Source: Ostrinia nubilalis | Taxonomy: Eukaryota; Arthropoda; Insecta; Lepidoptera; Crambidae | Length of the DNA: 64,000 nt | Direction: 5' to 3' | NCBI RefSeq assembly: GCF_963855985.1 | Contig: NC_087107.1 | Location: 5,332,001 to 5,396,000 of the forward strand | Shown here: in pieces, positions 22,901 through 35,010 of the stretch | Numbering within the stretch: the first letter of the stretch is position 1 | Layout: each line of letters begins with the position of its first letter | Made by a program: the position numbers and the translations under genes | Notes under the pieces: model-generated | Told to the model about the DNA's origin: nothing | The model's input: only the letters and a program-made list of their open reading frames with translations | Database searches by the model: none

Positions 22901-25402
22901 ATTTTTATCAATTTAATAATACGTACTGATTATTCTTATTTAAGGCATTACTAAGTTACTGCTCTGTAGTGGAATCCCGAGCGTGGAGATAGCATCGACA
23001 GGCGTCTTTTGAGACACGGGCCTAACATCGCACACCCTACCGGGCCAAGATGGGCTATGTAAACATTATACAGTACTGGAAAATATTTTTTATCAATTGA
23101 AAAAAAATGACAAAAAACGATAAAAAATCAAGAAATAAGAACTTTAGTAAGTGGACCCCAATTCTGTAACTAATAATAGTAGGTATTAGTTTTTTTTTCT
23201 CATAAAAAATATCACTAGGTAAAGCATCGTCTTTATAAAATACCAAAAATAAGATTTAATGAAGTCCTACCTACTTATGCATGAGTCTTAGGTATGAGAA
23301 TCCAAATGTAATTTAAAAGTGAAAGTAGCATCGTTTTAAAAGTTTGTAAAAACAAACATAAAAACACGGACATGCACAAAAATACAACTTCATTAGTGAC
23401 GGACTCAGTTAATAAACAACTTGTGTCATCTGTAAGCAGTTATTTTAAAAGCCTGTACTAATGCAACAATCGCTGTTTTTGAAAATTAACTTTGGCATTA
23501 AGGCGAATTTGGTTTAATTTAGCAGCTCGTGGTTATTCTGGGCTCATGGTACAGGTGCGGATTCTGTACGGTCACTAAATAAATGAGTTACGAGCGTAAT
23601 ATTAGATTGCCAGTGTTTGTGCATTATTTATGGTCGCCGAAACCGTTTGTGCAACCGCTGAGCAATGGTGCGCCATGGAGATGCGATTAAGTCGCACGAT
23701 TTGGATTAAAACTGCTATTACAGTGAGATAAACAAATCAATCTGCCAAGCTAATGTCTTACTAAGTAATACCAGTAGTAGGTACTAAATGTCTACCACAA
23801 AGTCTTTTCATAAAATTCATAAGCTGTAACTGAAATGAAAATTGTTTTCTTTTCATGTCAGATTAATTAGAGTTATAAACATGACATCCGTTCATAATTC
23901 TATAGTTTGTGATATTAATTATAGATGTTTGTTACTCATCACGCAAAAACTACTGAAAGGATTTTCATGAAACTTTCAACAGCGTCAGCTTAATGCACGT
24001 GGCGGCGGAAAAAAGCTGTAACCAATACTGATTGAACTAATGACGAATAGGTACGTTTGTCGCATCTCTACGATGTCCTAAAATATGAGCAAGGTTTATT
24101 TATATTAAAGAGAAGCCAGACTTATTGAAAACGCCTCCGCATACACCGACGACAAATTAATTAATAAAATATAATCATTCCGCCCTATTGATCCAAACTG
24201 GTAATAGTATCCCGAACTTACTAACTTTAATCTTTATTTATTTAGGCGCGTGCTATAGCGACACTGCGCCCACATTATTTATTAATTTTCGTAATCAATA
24301 CAAAACAATAATTTATTTCATTTAAAATAGTACCTATTATTTTATACGATCTAGTATTATGCCTCGATTATATCTCTATTAACGACTGAAAAATAATAAT
24401 ATTTTTAAATTAATGTACTAAACTAGCATAGTAACATTTAATAGAAAACCTAGCTATAAGTTTCTACATGGGGTATTTTTTTTTCATTGATAAATTCTGT
24501 AACGTACGCCTGAAAAATGTAATTATTTCATGTCAGCTTCTCATTAGGTTACATTTATTTTTCATGTCAGCAATGGCCGTGTCGAAACGCTAGGGTTGTT
24601 AGAAGTCGCCGAAAGCACACATTTATATGTATAAGATGGCCACTTTACCCGACGATCACGTGTGAAGTCGTAAGTATAATAATATAAAAATATGATTAAC
24701 TTTCAAAACATTTGATTAAAAGAATAAAATACCGTGACTTTACGTCGTAAAGTCGTTTTGGTTTGATGATCTTGAGTTGACTTGTTAGCATCGAAGAAAA
24801 TGGTTTAAAAGTTAAGTACATTGAAACTTTTTTCTTGATTAGATGCAGCCTATAATACTAACGAAAAAGTTTTTTTTTAAATTTAGCCTGTAACGAAACT
24901 AAGTTTTTTTTTTAATTTTTAAGTAGTGACTGGCAGGCACAGGTTTTTTTTTATTTTCATTCATAATAACGTACTCGTGTTATTTTTTAGTAATTATCTA
25001 GTTTTAATTCATAACAATTGCTTATCAATATGATATAAAATATTTTGATTTTAGTTTTAGTACTTCTTGTAGTACAATTTGAACTCGTGTATCATCTGTA
25101 CACTGTGTAGGGGTAATTAAAATTTTAATGATACGATTAATCAATGCGAGTGTTAATACGCACTTTGCTTGTTCTGTATAATGTGAATTGTGTAGGGAGA
25201 TTCATTACGGCCCTATTAATTAGTGAAATAATGAATAATTAGGCATAATACACATAGTTTTTTTTCGCTTTTGGTAGATTTCATTATGGCTTTTTGAAAC
25301 CTTTTTGAAAATTTACTTTTAATTTTTTTCTATTGATTACTGATTTTTGTGAATTGAATAGACTGAAACACTTTCAAGATTGATTCTTGGTCGGTTATTC
25401 AC
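22901..25402. other. AT-rich, no gene recognised
   Basis: About 2.5 kb with no supported gene, RNA or repeat. Confidence 0.45.
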
Positions 25403-25721
25403 AACAAAACTATCGTTTCAGCCAAATGAACCGCAGGAGAACCAAAGTGACCGACATAGCTCGCAGAATTGCTAAAACCAAGTGGCAGTGGGCGGGGCAC
25501 ATAGCTCGTAGAGACGATGGCCGTTGGGGCAGAAAAGTTCTCGAGTGGCGACCACGGGCTGGAAGACGTAGCGTGGGCAGGCCTCCTACTAGGTGGACCG
25601 ATGATCTCGTAAAGGTCGCGGGAAGAGCCTGGATGCGGGCAGCGTAGGACCGTGCATTGTGGAAAACCTTGGAGGAGGCCTTTGTCCAGCAGTGGACGTC
25701 ATTTGGCTGAAACAAAACTAT
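25403..25721 (+). mobile_element. RTE-type LINE 3' fragment with target duplication and inverted 5' end
   Basis: AACAAAACTAT flanks it at 25403-25413 and 25711-25721. The insert encodes the C-terminal part of an RTE protein, with DIARRIAKTKWQWAGHIARR, then the GRPPTRWTDDLVKVAG motif and WMRAA before a stop, and ends GTGGACGTCATTTGGCTGAA. The first 15 bp (GTTTCAGCCAAATGA, 25415-25429) are the exact complement of its own 3' end (25699-25713). Confidence 0.88.
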
Positions 25722-25809
25722 ACAACAATATTATAAACCTGTGTGTGCTGTAAAAGACTTTGGGAATATTATATTTCTTCTATTCTATGTTCATATAATT
25801 ATGTATGTA

Positions 25810-25975
25810 CAGTCAGCGTCAAATAATTTGTGACACCCAAATTGACTAAAAAGTTGAAAACACAACCTTATTCCAAATTGTAACAAAGACGCGTTGCGAA
25901 CTTATTGGCTACTTTGGGTACTAAGTATTACTTATTCTGTGCTTTGGGTGTCACGAACTATTTGACGCCGACTAT
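25810..25975. repeat. TA-flanked MITE 'CAGTCAGCGTCAAATA', copy 1
   Basis: Starts CAGTCAGCGTCAAATAATTT and ends GAACTATTTGACGCCGACTA next to TA. The interior GTGACACCCA / GGGTGTCAC also pairs. Homologous to 40044-40174. Confidence 0.78.
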
Positions 25976-26418
25976 ACATACGTGCATGATTTTTATTAGC
26001 TCGTAGAATCGTGCGTGATAATTCCATTGCTCCTAAGCCGACTGCACAATTTTAGTGCAACCCCAATGGCCGCTGACATAAAATGGTAATAAAGCAAATT
26101 TTACTATCAATAAACTTGAATTGACAAGGGATAGGGCGGCGTATTTTCAAACATCCCTGCAATTCCAACCAAACATTACCAAATGGATGATCTTCTTCAT
26201 ATTTTAAAATGAGTTAAGTATAAATCTATTTTTTGTTTTAAGAAATACCTTTACAAACCATTATCTATCAACCGTGATAAGAGTCTCATCTGTGTAAGTG
26301 GAGGTCTAAGTATTTGAAAAAGTAAGTAGTAGTTAAAGTAGTAGTACCTAAGTAGCAGTTCCTGCTTAAATCAGCTACTATCAAGTCAAAAGTTCCTGCT
26401 TAAATTCGCTGCTATTGC

Positions 26419-26545
26419 TGCTAATTATTAGCATTAGCCCAACGGTGTAGGTGTCGAACGACTCGAGATCCGATGAACGCTGGTTTGACTGTTGTGGTGA
26501 ACCCACTCTTAACACAAGCATAATAGCACGAGGGGTTCGTCTCAC
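26419..26545 (+). repeat. dispersed SINE-like repeat fragment
   Basis: GTGGTGAACCCACTCTTAAC and AGCACGAGGGGTTCGTC recur, with changes, at 34845-35010. The upstream GTGTAGGTGTCGAACGACTC could be a worn tRNA-like part. Confidence 0.35.
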
Positions 26546-27065
26546 TCAGAGCATGACAAAAACGGTGAAGCAGTAGATTTTGCGTTTGCGCAACATCTAC
26601 TCGTACAAGTTAATACTGTCAAATACACTTTAGAAATATGCATCTGCATACGTGATGGGATCCAAATTGCGCGGCTTACTTCTAGCGAGGTTGCGCGCGC
26701 GCCGGCGATGATAGGGAGGAATTTGACGTACAACCATTTGTCAAATTGGTGATTAACGGGCTGTTACTATTTGGTTATTGACAATAGAGGTTTTATGAAA
26801 AAAAAGTGAAAAATAAAAAAAACTGTCGTGACTATATTTTTTTTATTACTAATAATACTGACTGTCCCAAAAAGTCCATCTTAAGAAAAAAGGAATTTAA
26901 TCTTTTACTTTGAAAAATCTACACAAACGACCGGTGTAGCTCTTCCTGCATCCAGACGCTTCCCGCAAACTTAACCACCGAGAAGAAGCTTTCATTACAT
27001 AATAAAGAATTCCATTTCAATAAAAACAGTCCATTCATGACCATATTTTAAAAAATGTTTTAAAC
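26546..27065. other. no feature supported
   Basis: Contains a short RTE-like trace near 26945 (CTGCATCCAGACGCTTCCC) and a CG-rich GTTGCGCGCGCGCCGGCG patch at 26690. No gene. Confidence 0.35.
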
Positions 27066-27104
27066 TAGGGTCCATAACGACTGGGCAGTCGTCATGGACC
27101 CTAA
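27066..27104. repeat. strong short hairpin
   Basis: TAGGGTCCATAACGACT is followed by GGGC and then AGTCGTCATGGACCCTA, giving a 17-bp stem with one mismatch. It could be a tiny MITE remnant or a structured RNA; nothing decides which. Confidence 0.6.
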
Positions 27105-27537
27105 ACGCTTGCTTTTCCATTGTCTACATTGACGAACATCGAATTATTAATAACACATAAAAGATGTGCCATTCCACTAATTCGCCAATTATATGTATGG
27201 CGTGTCGATCACTTTATGGCGCGCGTGCGCAAACAGAGTGGTTGAGACTTAGCGACTTGTACATTGTACAACTCCAACCCTCCAAATTACTATATTGTAT
27301 TCGACAATCAAATAAATCTTGTTTCGAGAGAACCCTAAAGAGACAAGGGATGCGTCATAATATTAGAGATAAGTTGATTTGAAACTTTTCAATGTCCACC
27401 ACACAAAAAGCTGGGGCTTTTTTCTCGCTATCTTAAAAGCGATCGCAACTAGAAAACCCGGGAAGAGGACAGTGTTGCATCTATCTACGAATCTACATAG
27501 GTAGATATTGCATAGGCAAAAACCTACACAAATAAAC
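27105..27537. other. no feature supported
   Basis: AT-rich, short random frames only. Confidence 0.4.
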
Positions 27538-27677
27538 GACTACCTGATAAAGGTAGCAGGAAGGCGCTGGATGCAGGCCGCTACCAACAGTACCAACCGT
27601 GCGATGTGGAAGTCATTGGGGGAGGCCTACGTTCCGCAGTGGACGTCCTGTGGCTGAAATAATTATGATGATGATGA
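27538..27677 (+). mobile_element. RTE-type LINE 3' fragment
   Basis: GGTAGCAGGAAGGCGCTGGA, GGGGGAGGCCTACGTTCC and GCAGTGGACGTCCTGTGGC lead to a GATGATGATGAA tail. Confidence 0.88.
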
Positions 27678-28132
27678 ATAACCTACAAAATACCTTCTAT
27701 GCATAAGTTTATACAGACAGACAGACAGATACCTAGATCTTGCTGACCTGGAAGTCCTGGAACTGGACATTGCTGAGTTTGTGATGGCTATCTCAAAGTT
27801 CATTTTAGTCTTTTCCATTTAGGAATAAAACCTTCCAGAACTTCAAATAAGCAATATTTCATGCTCGACTGTGCTTGAAATAGCATGATAAATTTCAATT
27901 AGGTGCTCCAGCCAGTCGCATGCTCAATGTGTTTATTATTAATTACGCCCAAAAGTGATCCATTTAAACCTGCAGTTTTTTATTTGCATAAATAATGGAC
28001 TGCAGGCACAAGCCGTTGCAAAAATAACGTTTCGCATTTGGCACGGGAGTATTAATTAATATCATTTTTAATTCAAAATAACAGAGGTTTAGTGCAACCG
28101 ATCCTCTTTACTATAGATATGAAATAAACTGA

Positions 28133-28440
28133 ACCGCCTCTGCGGTCTATTGGTAAGACCACCTGTCTAAAATTCAGAGGTCCTGGGTGCTATCCCCAGT
28201 CAGACCAACATCATAAGCTCAATTTGGCTTGTTCCAAGTCCGCCTGGCTAGTTAGTTAGGTAGGTCGGTGCTACTACCATGTTATCTAAGAACAACAATG
28301 TTAATAGCATTGAGTGGAGTTTCGGCAGTCGGAGGTTAAGATAGACAATTCCTTTGTGAAAATTCCGGTTGAACCTCGCTTCCACCTTCTTGCTGATCAC
28401 CACTTTCCATCAGGCCAAGAGCTTCCCATTGTGGTTAAAA
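28133..28440 (+). mobile_element. tRNA-derived SINE
   Basis: The head has box-A-like GTCTATTGGTAAGACC and box-B-like GGTCCTGGGTGCTATCCC, spaced as in a tRNA. The body (CCGCCTGGCTAGTTAG, GAACCTCGCTTCCACC, CAGGCCAAGAGCTTCC) matches 1960-2185. There is no complete tRNA fold, so not a functional tRNA gene. Confidence 0.55.
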
Positions 28441-29008
28441 CATCGATTATGACCTTTGACATTGTTAGTCTGCAGAGCTGTTTTCTTAATAAGGTCTAAG
28501 TAATTTGACAATAACAATTATTTTTAATCTATCTCAGTATCAAACCGTTTTCAAATTTTTAAAACCCATCGATGTTTAGCAACACTACCGTAACACATGT
28601 GACGGCGGTATCGCGTGACAGAACACATCGGGCGCCATGATCGATTTTGGCGGGAAGTCAGCCGGTCAGTGACCCCTTGCAACCTTGACCGATGTCCTGG
28701 TTACGCGCTTGACTCCTTAAGGGTTATGGGCACGCTAGCTTTGATTTTCTTAGTAGCCCGTGAAAGGTTTATTTATAACCAACACCGATAAGGTACTTAA
28801 ACTTAGCAAATGACGCAGATGAAAAACTAATAATGTAAAGTGAAAATCTATTGCAGGTAAGCCTACTTACTAGAAAATCAGCCACACTATTTATTTACTT
28901 ATTTGTTAATACAAAACCCTTGTAAGCTTACAGAGCAGATCCAAAGCGCTATTATATCGTTTTTAGTAAACTCCCGCAATTTACGACAGTGAATTGATCA
29001 TTCTTACA
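28441..29008. other. no feature supported
   Basis: AT-rich with one moderate GC stretch (28600-28700). No gene. Confidence 0.4.
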
Positions 29009-29353
29009 TCATGATTACGTCACATGTCCTAACCCCCAACACTGCGAGAATATTATTATTGTTCCAAAACAATTATTTCTGAACCTGACCTTCTCCACAT
29101 GTCCATCTTCTAACGATGTCATTACTAGATGTGTATTATCTACTTGTACTATATCAAAATTTCGAACTCCTCCTAATGTTTCGTTGCGGATCCAGTGACA
29201 GTTTAAGTTTCCCCCAGGACAAACTTGGACTTCACTGGTTAAGTTTTTATTGGCGGTCAAGCTGTAGATCCTGGCTACAGCGTTATAGCGGTTATTGCGT
29301 AGATTATAGCAGGGTTATAGCGGTGGGAACGAGAGGTGGGAATAGTCCCGTAC
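29009..29353 (-). repeat. dispersed repeat with a coding-like segment
   Basis: The minus-strand frame 29015-29260 reads LTANKNLTSEVQVCPGGNLN and continues without stop for about 80 codons. The adjoining non-coding part (GGTGGGAACGAGAGGTGGG, GAATAGTCCCGTAC) recurs at 22850, 29868-30008 (inverted) and 34290. Protein-like in two copies, but no family is recognised; it may be a transposon-captured or transposon-encoded segment. Confidence 0.4.
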
Positions 29354-29867
29354 TATCTACGAGTACTAGGCTGGGTGACTCTAAAATCATGACAAGATCA
29401 TAGAAGACTGTCAAAACAACCTCTACAATGTGAACGTCCTGAAATTCGGCCCGTCAACAGGTCTGAGCACGAGGCCTGCGCGCGCGCCCCCCTGGCCGTG
29501 GGAACCGTGCCACGTGCGCCCAACGGCAAGTCGGGACATGTTGTGGACCGCTAATGAGATTTTTGAAACAATAACATGTTTATTTGCGCAGTTTAAATCA
29601 TAACATTTGGATTTTTCCAGAAGTTTCGAATCGTCAAACCAGTGGGTTTACCTGGAGCTGAGCCTTGGTCACTGCTTGGTTGATCAGTTGCTAAGTTTAG
29701 TCAACTACAAATAGGTGCCAACTTTACGCATAGGATGACGCAATGATTTAATTTTGTTATGTAACTAATTAATTAATTTCTAGCTTATTATTAACTTCAA
29801 TTAAAGATGGTGTTCCTGATAACCAACTACAGGTTTACGCACCACTATGCTGCGCCATTTACTTAGT

Positions 29868-30008
29868 TACGAGACTATTCCCACATTTCCCACCTCTTAT
29901 TCCCACCGCTGCAACTCCTATGTAGCCAGGTTCTACATCTTGACTGCCAATAAAAACCCAATCAATGACGGTCAAGTTTGCCCCGGGGGAAAGTTAAACT
30001 GCCATTTA
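29868..30008 (+). repeat. second, inverted copy of the 29009-29353 repeat
   Basis: TATTCCCACCGCTGCAACTC, ATGTAGCCAGGTTCTACATC and GCCCCGGGGGAAAGTTAAAC match the complement of 29195-29350. It encodes a similar stretch (LTANKNP..., QVCPGGKLNCH), then ends. Confidence 0.6.
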
Positions 30009-32978
30009 CTTAGTTATTAAACTAAGTAGAGCTACTAAGGGTTCCTAGTACTGGACAATGCCTCCTTAGAGCACCATTACATTCAGATAATGTTAAGTCG
30101 TATATTACACTGTGGATCTTCCATTAGCGGTCGTCAATTCTACACTTAGGTATGCTTTCAGTCCGCAGGGTTATTGATCCGCAGTCGTCCAAGACCTTGG
30201 AGCAACAATTACTTCACCAGCCTTGACTCTACAATGACAACACGACCTGTTCTAACAAGTCCACCACCCCCCACAGCCGTGGGAAAGTCCCCACGTGGTT
30301 ACACCACACGTGGTGAGTTCGCGAACTGTGGGTATTGAGATTTTTGGGTCAACGCAGCTGATGTTACTATTACTGAACTGACTCTATATTTATTTTACTA
30401 GCTAGCTAATGTATTTCGGGGGTTTTTAGTCGACTTAGTTAATTGCCTTGATCTAGCTTTGTAATCTGTCAACACTGTTTGAATCAGAGCTTAGTTAGTG
30501 ACATTTATTTTTATGCAGCCGTTTCAGAATTTTGGCGTGCGGCTACGCGGCTGCGTCAATTAAAAGTTGAGTAAGTACTTACCTACTTAGCGAAAATTAG
30601 GTACCTATCAGGTAGCACTCGCATTAGAATTTTTATCAATTATTTTTTTTCTCTGAATATTAAATTCTAATCTCTCCAATTTCTAATTTAAGTATATTAT
30701 TGTAAGGTACACCAACGTATTCTGTAGTTATTTGAATTTTTGAATTAGATACCTATAAAAAGTGAACATTGCATTGATTGCCATTTGCCACGCTTTTGAA
30801 ATGTTTGTATAACCTATAATAACCTGTTCACATACTTCAAATAGGATCTCAGCAATTCAGAATCCGATTTCTCCATCATGTTATGATACGTTGTGTAAAT
30901 TTAATAAATCGTTTACGCAAACCAATCAAAATTACTTCAACAAAGTTGCAATTGAATCATGCATCTAACGATGCAGTAGCTTCTATTTCTGATTCCTAGA
31001 ACAAGTCAATCTTGAAATGGGGTCGGAATAATAAAATATGTTGAACATGGCAGCTACACATATCAAACGAGCCAATCATCACATAAATAAGTGTAAATTA
31101 ACCATCGAGCAATATTTACTAGACTAGAATAAATAATGTGTTTTGTGGAGAAGTTTTAGGATGTTCTAATAATTAGTGACATAAATTTTAGGTCCACTCT
31201 GATTTTTATGACTCTACCATTACTATAGAAAATCCTGTAACGTCTAATATAAAAGATTTTTCATTATTATGTAATCCTTGTAGTTGTAGTCCTAAAGAGT
31301 CAATAAAAAAGATTTCTCAAAAGAAAACACATAAATACCAAGCTCTACAATTTGATGATCAACAATTATTGAAGAAAAACGCTACCACTAACGCCATCTA
31401 GTCACACCTGTAAGAACTAAATCATAAGATCTAAAGGTTGCGAACCACTGGTCACCTCGTAAAATATATTTTTTAAATAAATGCTTGATAAACATAATGA
31501 TTTTTTTAAACAAAATGTGAATTTAAATCGTTGAAATCCTAAATAATTTATTAAATAGAGATTATGTTCGCTTGCGCTACATTATACTTACTCCTACATA
31601 CAAATATTTTTTATCATTCAAATTACTTTCGTAATCTCTACTAATGAATTCATGATAAATATGTAGCATTAGTAAGTCGCATAATAGCACTAAGTCAAAC
31701 AATAAAGGGCGCGTCGCCATTCATCGCCGAGTTGCGTAAATATGCGCGGGCGCATCAGGGCTGCCGGATTCGCTAAAGTTGTAATAATTATAAGTAAAAT
31801 ATTTTTTTTATCGAATTTGACTGTTTTCCACAATAGTAGTGAAAAAGAGGTCTGCATTCGCTCTACACGTCAGCGCTCTTCGGTGGCAGGTAAGATCATA
31901 ATATTTCCCCAAAAAGATATTATAAATGGTGTTCAAAATCAAAATAAAAACAAATATTATCTTTATTTGTACTAATCGCATGTCGATGACTGTTGGCGCA
32001 AACCAAAACATTTTCAGGACTACCCCCAGAACTCCCAGCCCACAGTGGGTGCTATAGACTGAAACGATGATAGTAATGATGAATGGAAGATAATTTCAGT
32101 GGTGGCCAAAAAAAATGCCTTTTCCATCTACGATATCATGATGAGGTTCGTGGTAGCCCTACCTACCAGCGCGTGCGCAACCTGCGAACAGTTGAACGTC
32201 TGTTGCGAAGGCCGCGATGCGAATCACACTGACATCGTTTTGATGTTTACTATATTTAGATATCTGTCAATTAGTTACATAAAATCATGTTCAGTCAGAA
32301 TACCAGAATGACCTGACTTTCTCAGATGCATCTTGAATTTTGATCTAACTATCTGCGTTAGAGTGTGAAAATTAAATAAATAGGACAAAAGGCAAAACCA
32401 ACCAGGAGTTTAATTACTTTTATTAGTTCTCAGAATCGGAATTGGTGAGTAAATATTTATGTAGCTTAAAGTATTGCTACCTATCTTACTGTGCTTACAG
32501 ACTGTAGTTGTTTATCCTGTCAGAATTATATTATTCAGACCAAGGAAAAATCAAGACATTTCGTGTCCCAGTCAAGCACCAAATTCAGAACGTACGTGTA
32601 AAACAAGACATCTAGCAACACCAACCATACCAAGCCACACCAAAACATGTGGACGCAGCCTAGTAGTCACTCCTATTGTTTCTCAGCGGTTATTATTCGA
32701 ATTTAACACTCGAGATTTTAAGTCTAGATTTAATTTAGTTATTCTGGATAAAGCAGCCATTTGTCGGCACTCTCACGCAGCCACACTGCCGCGGAGATCG
32801 CCCGTAACAGTAAATCCAGTCGTGCGCCCGAGTGCGGCATACTAATGCTGACTGTGTGCCCATTGTGCATCAGACAAAGTTAAATTAAGGATTGGAGAAA
32901 GAGAAGTAAGTAAGGGTATTCGGAGATTCAGATCACTCAAGAAGTCCATTAAGGCAAGTATGAACAACACAAAGACTA
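30009..32978. other. AT-rich, no gene recognised
   Basis: About 3 kb. A 123-codon frame at 32474-32845 has no recognisable content. A small palindromic patch (CCACGTGGTTACACCACACG) lies near 30292. Confidence 0.4.
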
Positions 32979-33090
32979 AGGCTGAGTTGTACCATCTTTT
33001 TAACTTTGACAAACGTCAAAAATCTGTAGAACTCCATACAAAAAACACCGGTTATCGTTAAAGTTACTGTTAAAGTTGGGTGGTGCAGTG
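32979..33090. repeat. foldback MITE 'GGCTGAGTTGCACCA' family, copy 5
   Basis: AGGCTGAGTTGTACCATC at the left, then GACAAACGTCAAAAATCTG and CCATACAAAAAACACCGG, with a decayed right end (GGGTGGTGCAGTGCAATTAA). Confidence 0.8.
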
Positions 33091-33973
33091 CAATTAAGCG
33101 TAAGTAAATCTTGTCCATACTACTCGTAATATTCCTACTAATAAAATAAGCTAAGATGAAATATATCGGTTATAATCATTGAAGTAATATTACTACGTAT
33201 AGAACAGACATCGCGAACAAAATATGTGCAGTGCGGGGTGCGGGGCGGGAATTTGACGGACAGCTGTCAGTCAAATCCAGGACTATCAAGTTTCATAATT
33301 TATGGCGATAAAATCTGCACCAGAAAATGTCGTACTTCATTGCTAGGATTGCGCGAATAGTGACGTTCCTGCGGTCGCCTCATCATAGACATTTTGAATC
33401 GATTGTGAAAATAAACAAATCGACTAAATTGTGTTATTTATAATTTTCATTGTGCTCAATAGCAAAAATGTTCAGCTACTTACATTATTTTCTTTTATTA
33501 TATTGTGCGTTTCCTGTAATGTAATCTAAGCGCCTCCCTTAGACTAATATTAGCCCTCCTAGACAAGTGACAAAACGTGGCAGTTGAAACGAAATCACTT
33601 CGCTCTGCCGAATTTTGGTGTTAGTTACTTCACTCTGTGATGCGAATTTAAAATTACAACTGGCGATTCCGAATTCACAACTGAGGGGATTGTGGCTAAT
33701 CGTGTTACTTGTGCTACAAGTGCGTATGGGCTTCATACTGATGCTTAAGCCTTTAATAATTTTTCTTCCCGATTAAAATCTAATGTAATCGATAATCGCC
33801 TTGAGAATCGTTAACTGGTATTTTCTAATTCGATAAAAAAATTACCCATCTCTAGTTTAAAACTGTCATCCAACAGCGCACGAAATATTATGAGTTATAG
33901 ATAATGATACCATTACAGAGGCGACACTTCGTTTACGTTTAGTTTCTGCCTATTGAATTGGATACTGTAAGGA
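33091..33973. other. no feature supported
   Basis: Contains a small palindrome (TTTGACGGACAGCTGTCAG) near 33252. No gene. Confidence 0.4.
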
Positions 33974-34105
33974 ATCATCGTCATCATCATTTTAGCTACT
34001 GGACGTCCACTTCTGAACAAAGGCCTCCTCCAATGATTTTCACGTCGCCCAGTTGATAGTGGTTTGCACACAGCGTCTTCCTGCTATCTTTAGTCAGTCC
34101 ATCTT
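33974..34105 (-). mobile_element. RTE-type LINE 3' fragment
   Basis: (CAT)n TTTTAGCTACTGGACGTCC, CAAAGGCCTCCTCCAATGAT and CGTCTTCCTGCTATCTTTAG on the + strand. Confidence 0.82.
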
Positions 34106-34289
34106 GAGATTTTAGAAAAATTCCCACTCGTCACGGTAGGGACAAAGCTAGGGATGACCCACGCCTCCACTCCAGAACCTTTCTGACGTTCAGTTATTTT
34201 ATTGTCACTATTGTTAACTATTGAGCTCCTCAGCGGTTGAGTACTCGTATAATAGCTGTACCTCAATTCTATACAAAGTGAGGTAGAAG

Positions 34290-34348
34290 TTACGGGACTA
34301 TTCCCACCTCTCCTTTCCACCGCTGCATCTCCTGTGTAGCTAGCACCT
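34290..34348 (+). repeat. short copy of the 29195 dispersed repeat
   Basis: TACGGGACTATTCCCACCTC and CCGCTGCATCTCCTGTGTAG match 29868-29940. Confidence 0.6.
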
Positions 34349-34844
34349 AGATTAGTTGATTTAAAGCCAAGGTATTATATCAATTTTTAGGTAATGACTT
34401 AGTGCATCTAAAAATAGAAAAAAAAATTTTTGTAACATTGAAAAATCCTATATTACTATTATGGAAGCAATAAACGTATTGAGTATTGAAATCTGAAAAG
34501 AAGCATCATTTTTTTTTAACGTTCAAGTGTTCCTAAGAAATTTAAATGGGAGCTTTTGGTAAACTTTTTGATGGCAACGTATTGCTTACTTTTTCAGCTG
34601 TCGAACGAATTCACTTTTATATTTATAGGTCGTGTACATCGGTAGATTTTGCTAAATAAAAGAATCCATCCGGACTCAGAAATAAAAAAATTAAAATAGC
34701 TGTAATTTTTAAATAGTAGGGATAAAATGTTTTATCAGTAGATTTGTCGATAAAATTGATCATATTACTGCACCCTAACGGGTCGAACACTGGTGACCAG
34801 ACACACTGTATAATTATTATAATTTTAGCCTATCTCTCGTGAGC

Positions 34845-35010
34845 TAGGTGTCAATAATTAGGGTGATTTACTAACTAACCAGTCGCATACGAACAACAGC
34901 AGTGAGATTAACAAGTTTGATCCATGATGTCGCACGACTATTGTGTGAGCCCACTCGTAACCCAAGCTTATTTAGCTTAACACGAGGGGCTGGACGGGAC
35001 TATTAGTAAT
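34845..35010 (+). repeat. dispersed SINE-like repeat fragment
   Basis: GTGTGAGCCCACTCGTAACC, AACACGAGGGGCTGGACGGG and ATTAGTAATTTGTG recur in part at 26419-26545. Confidence 0.35.

Noticed and set aside
32474..32845. 123-codon open frame as a gene
   Set aside because: No recognisable motif and no intron-exon context; a frame of this length is plausible by chance in 64 kb.
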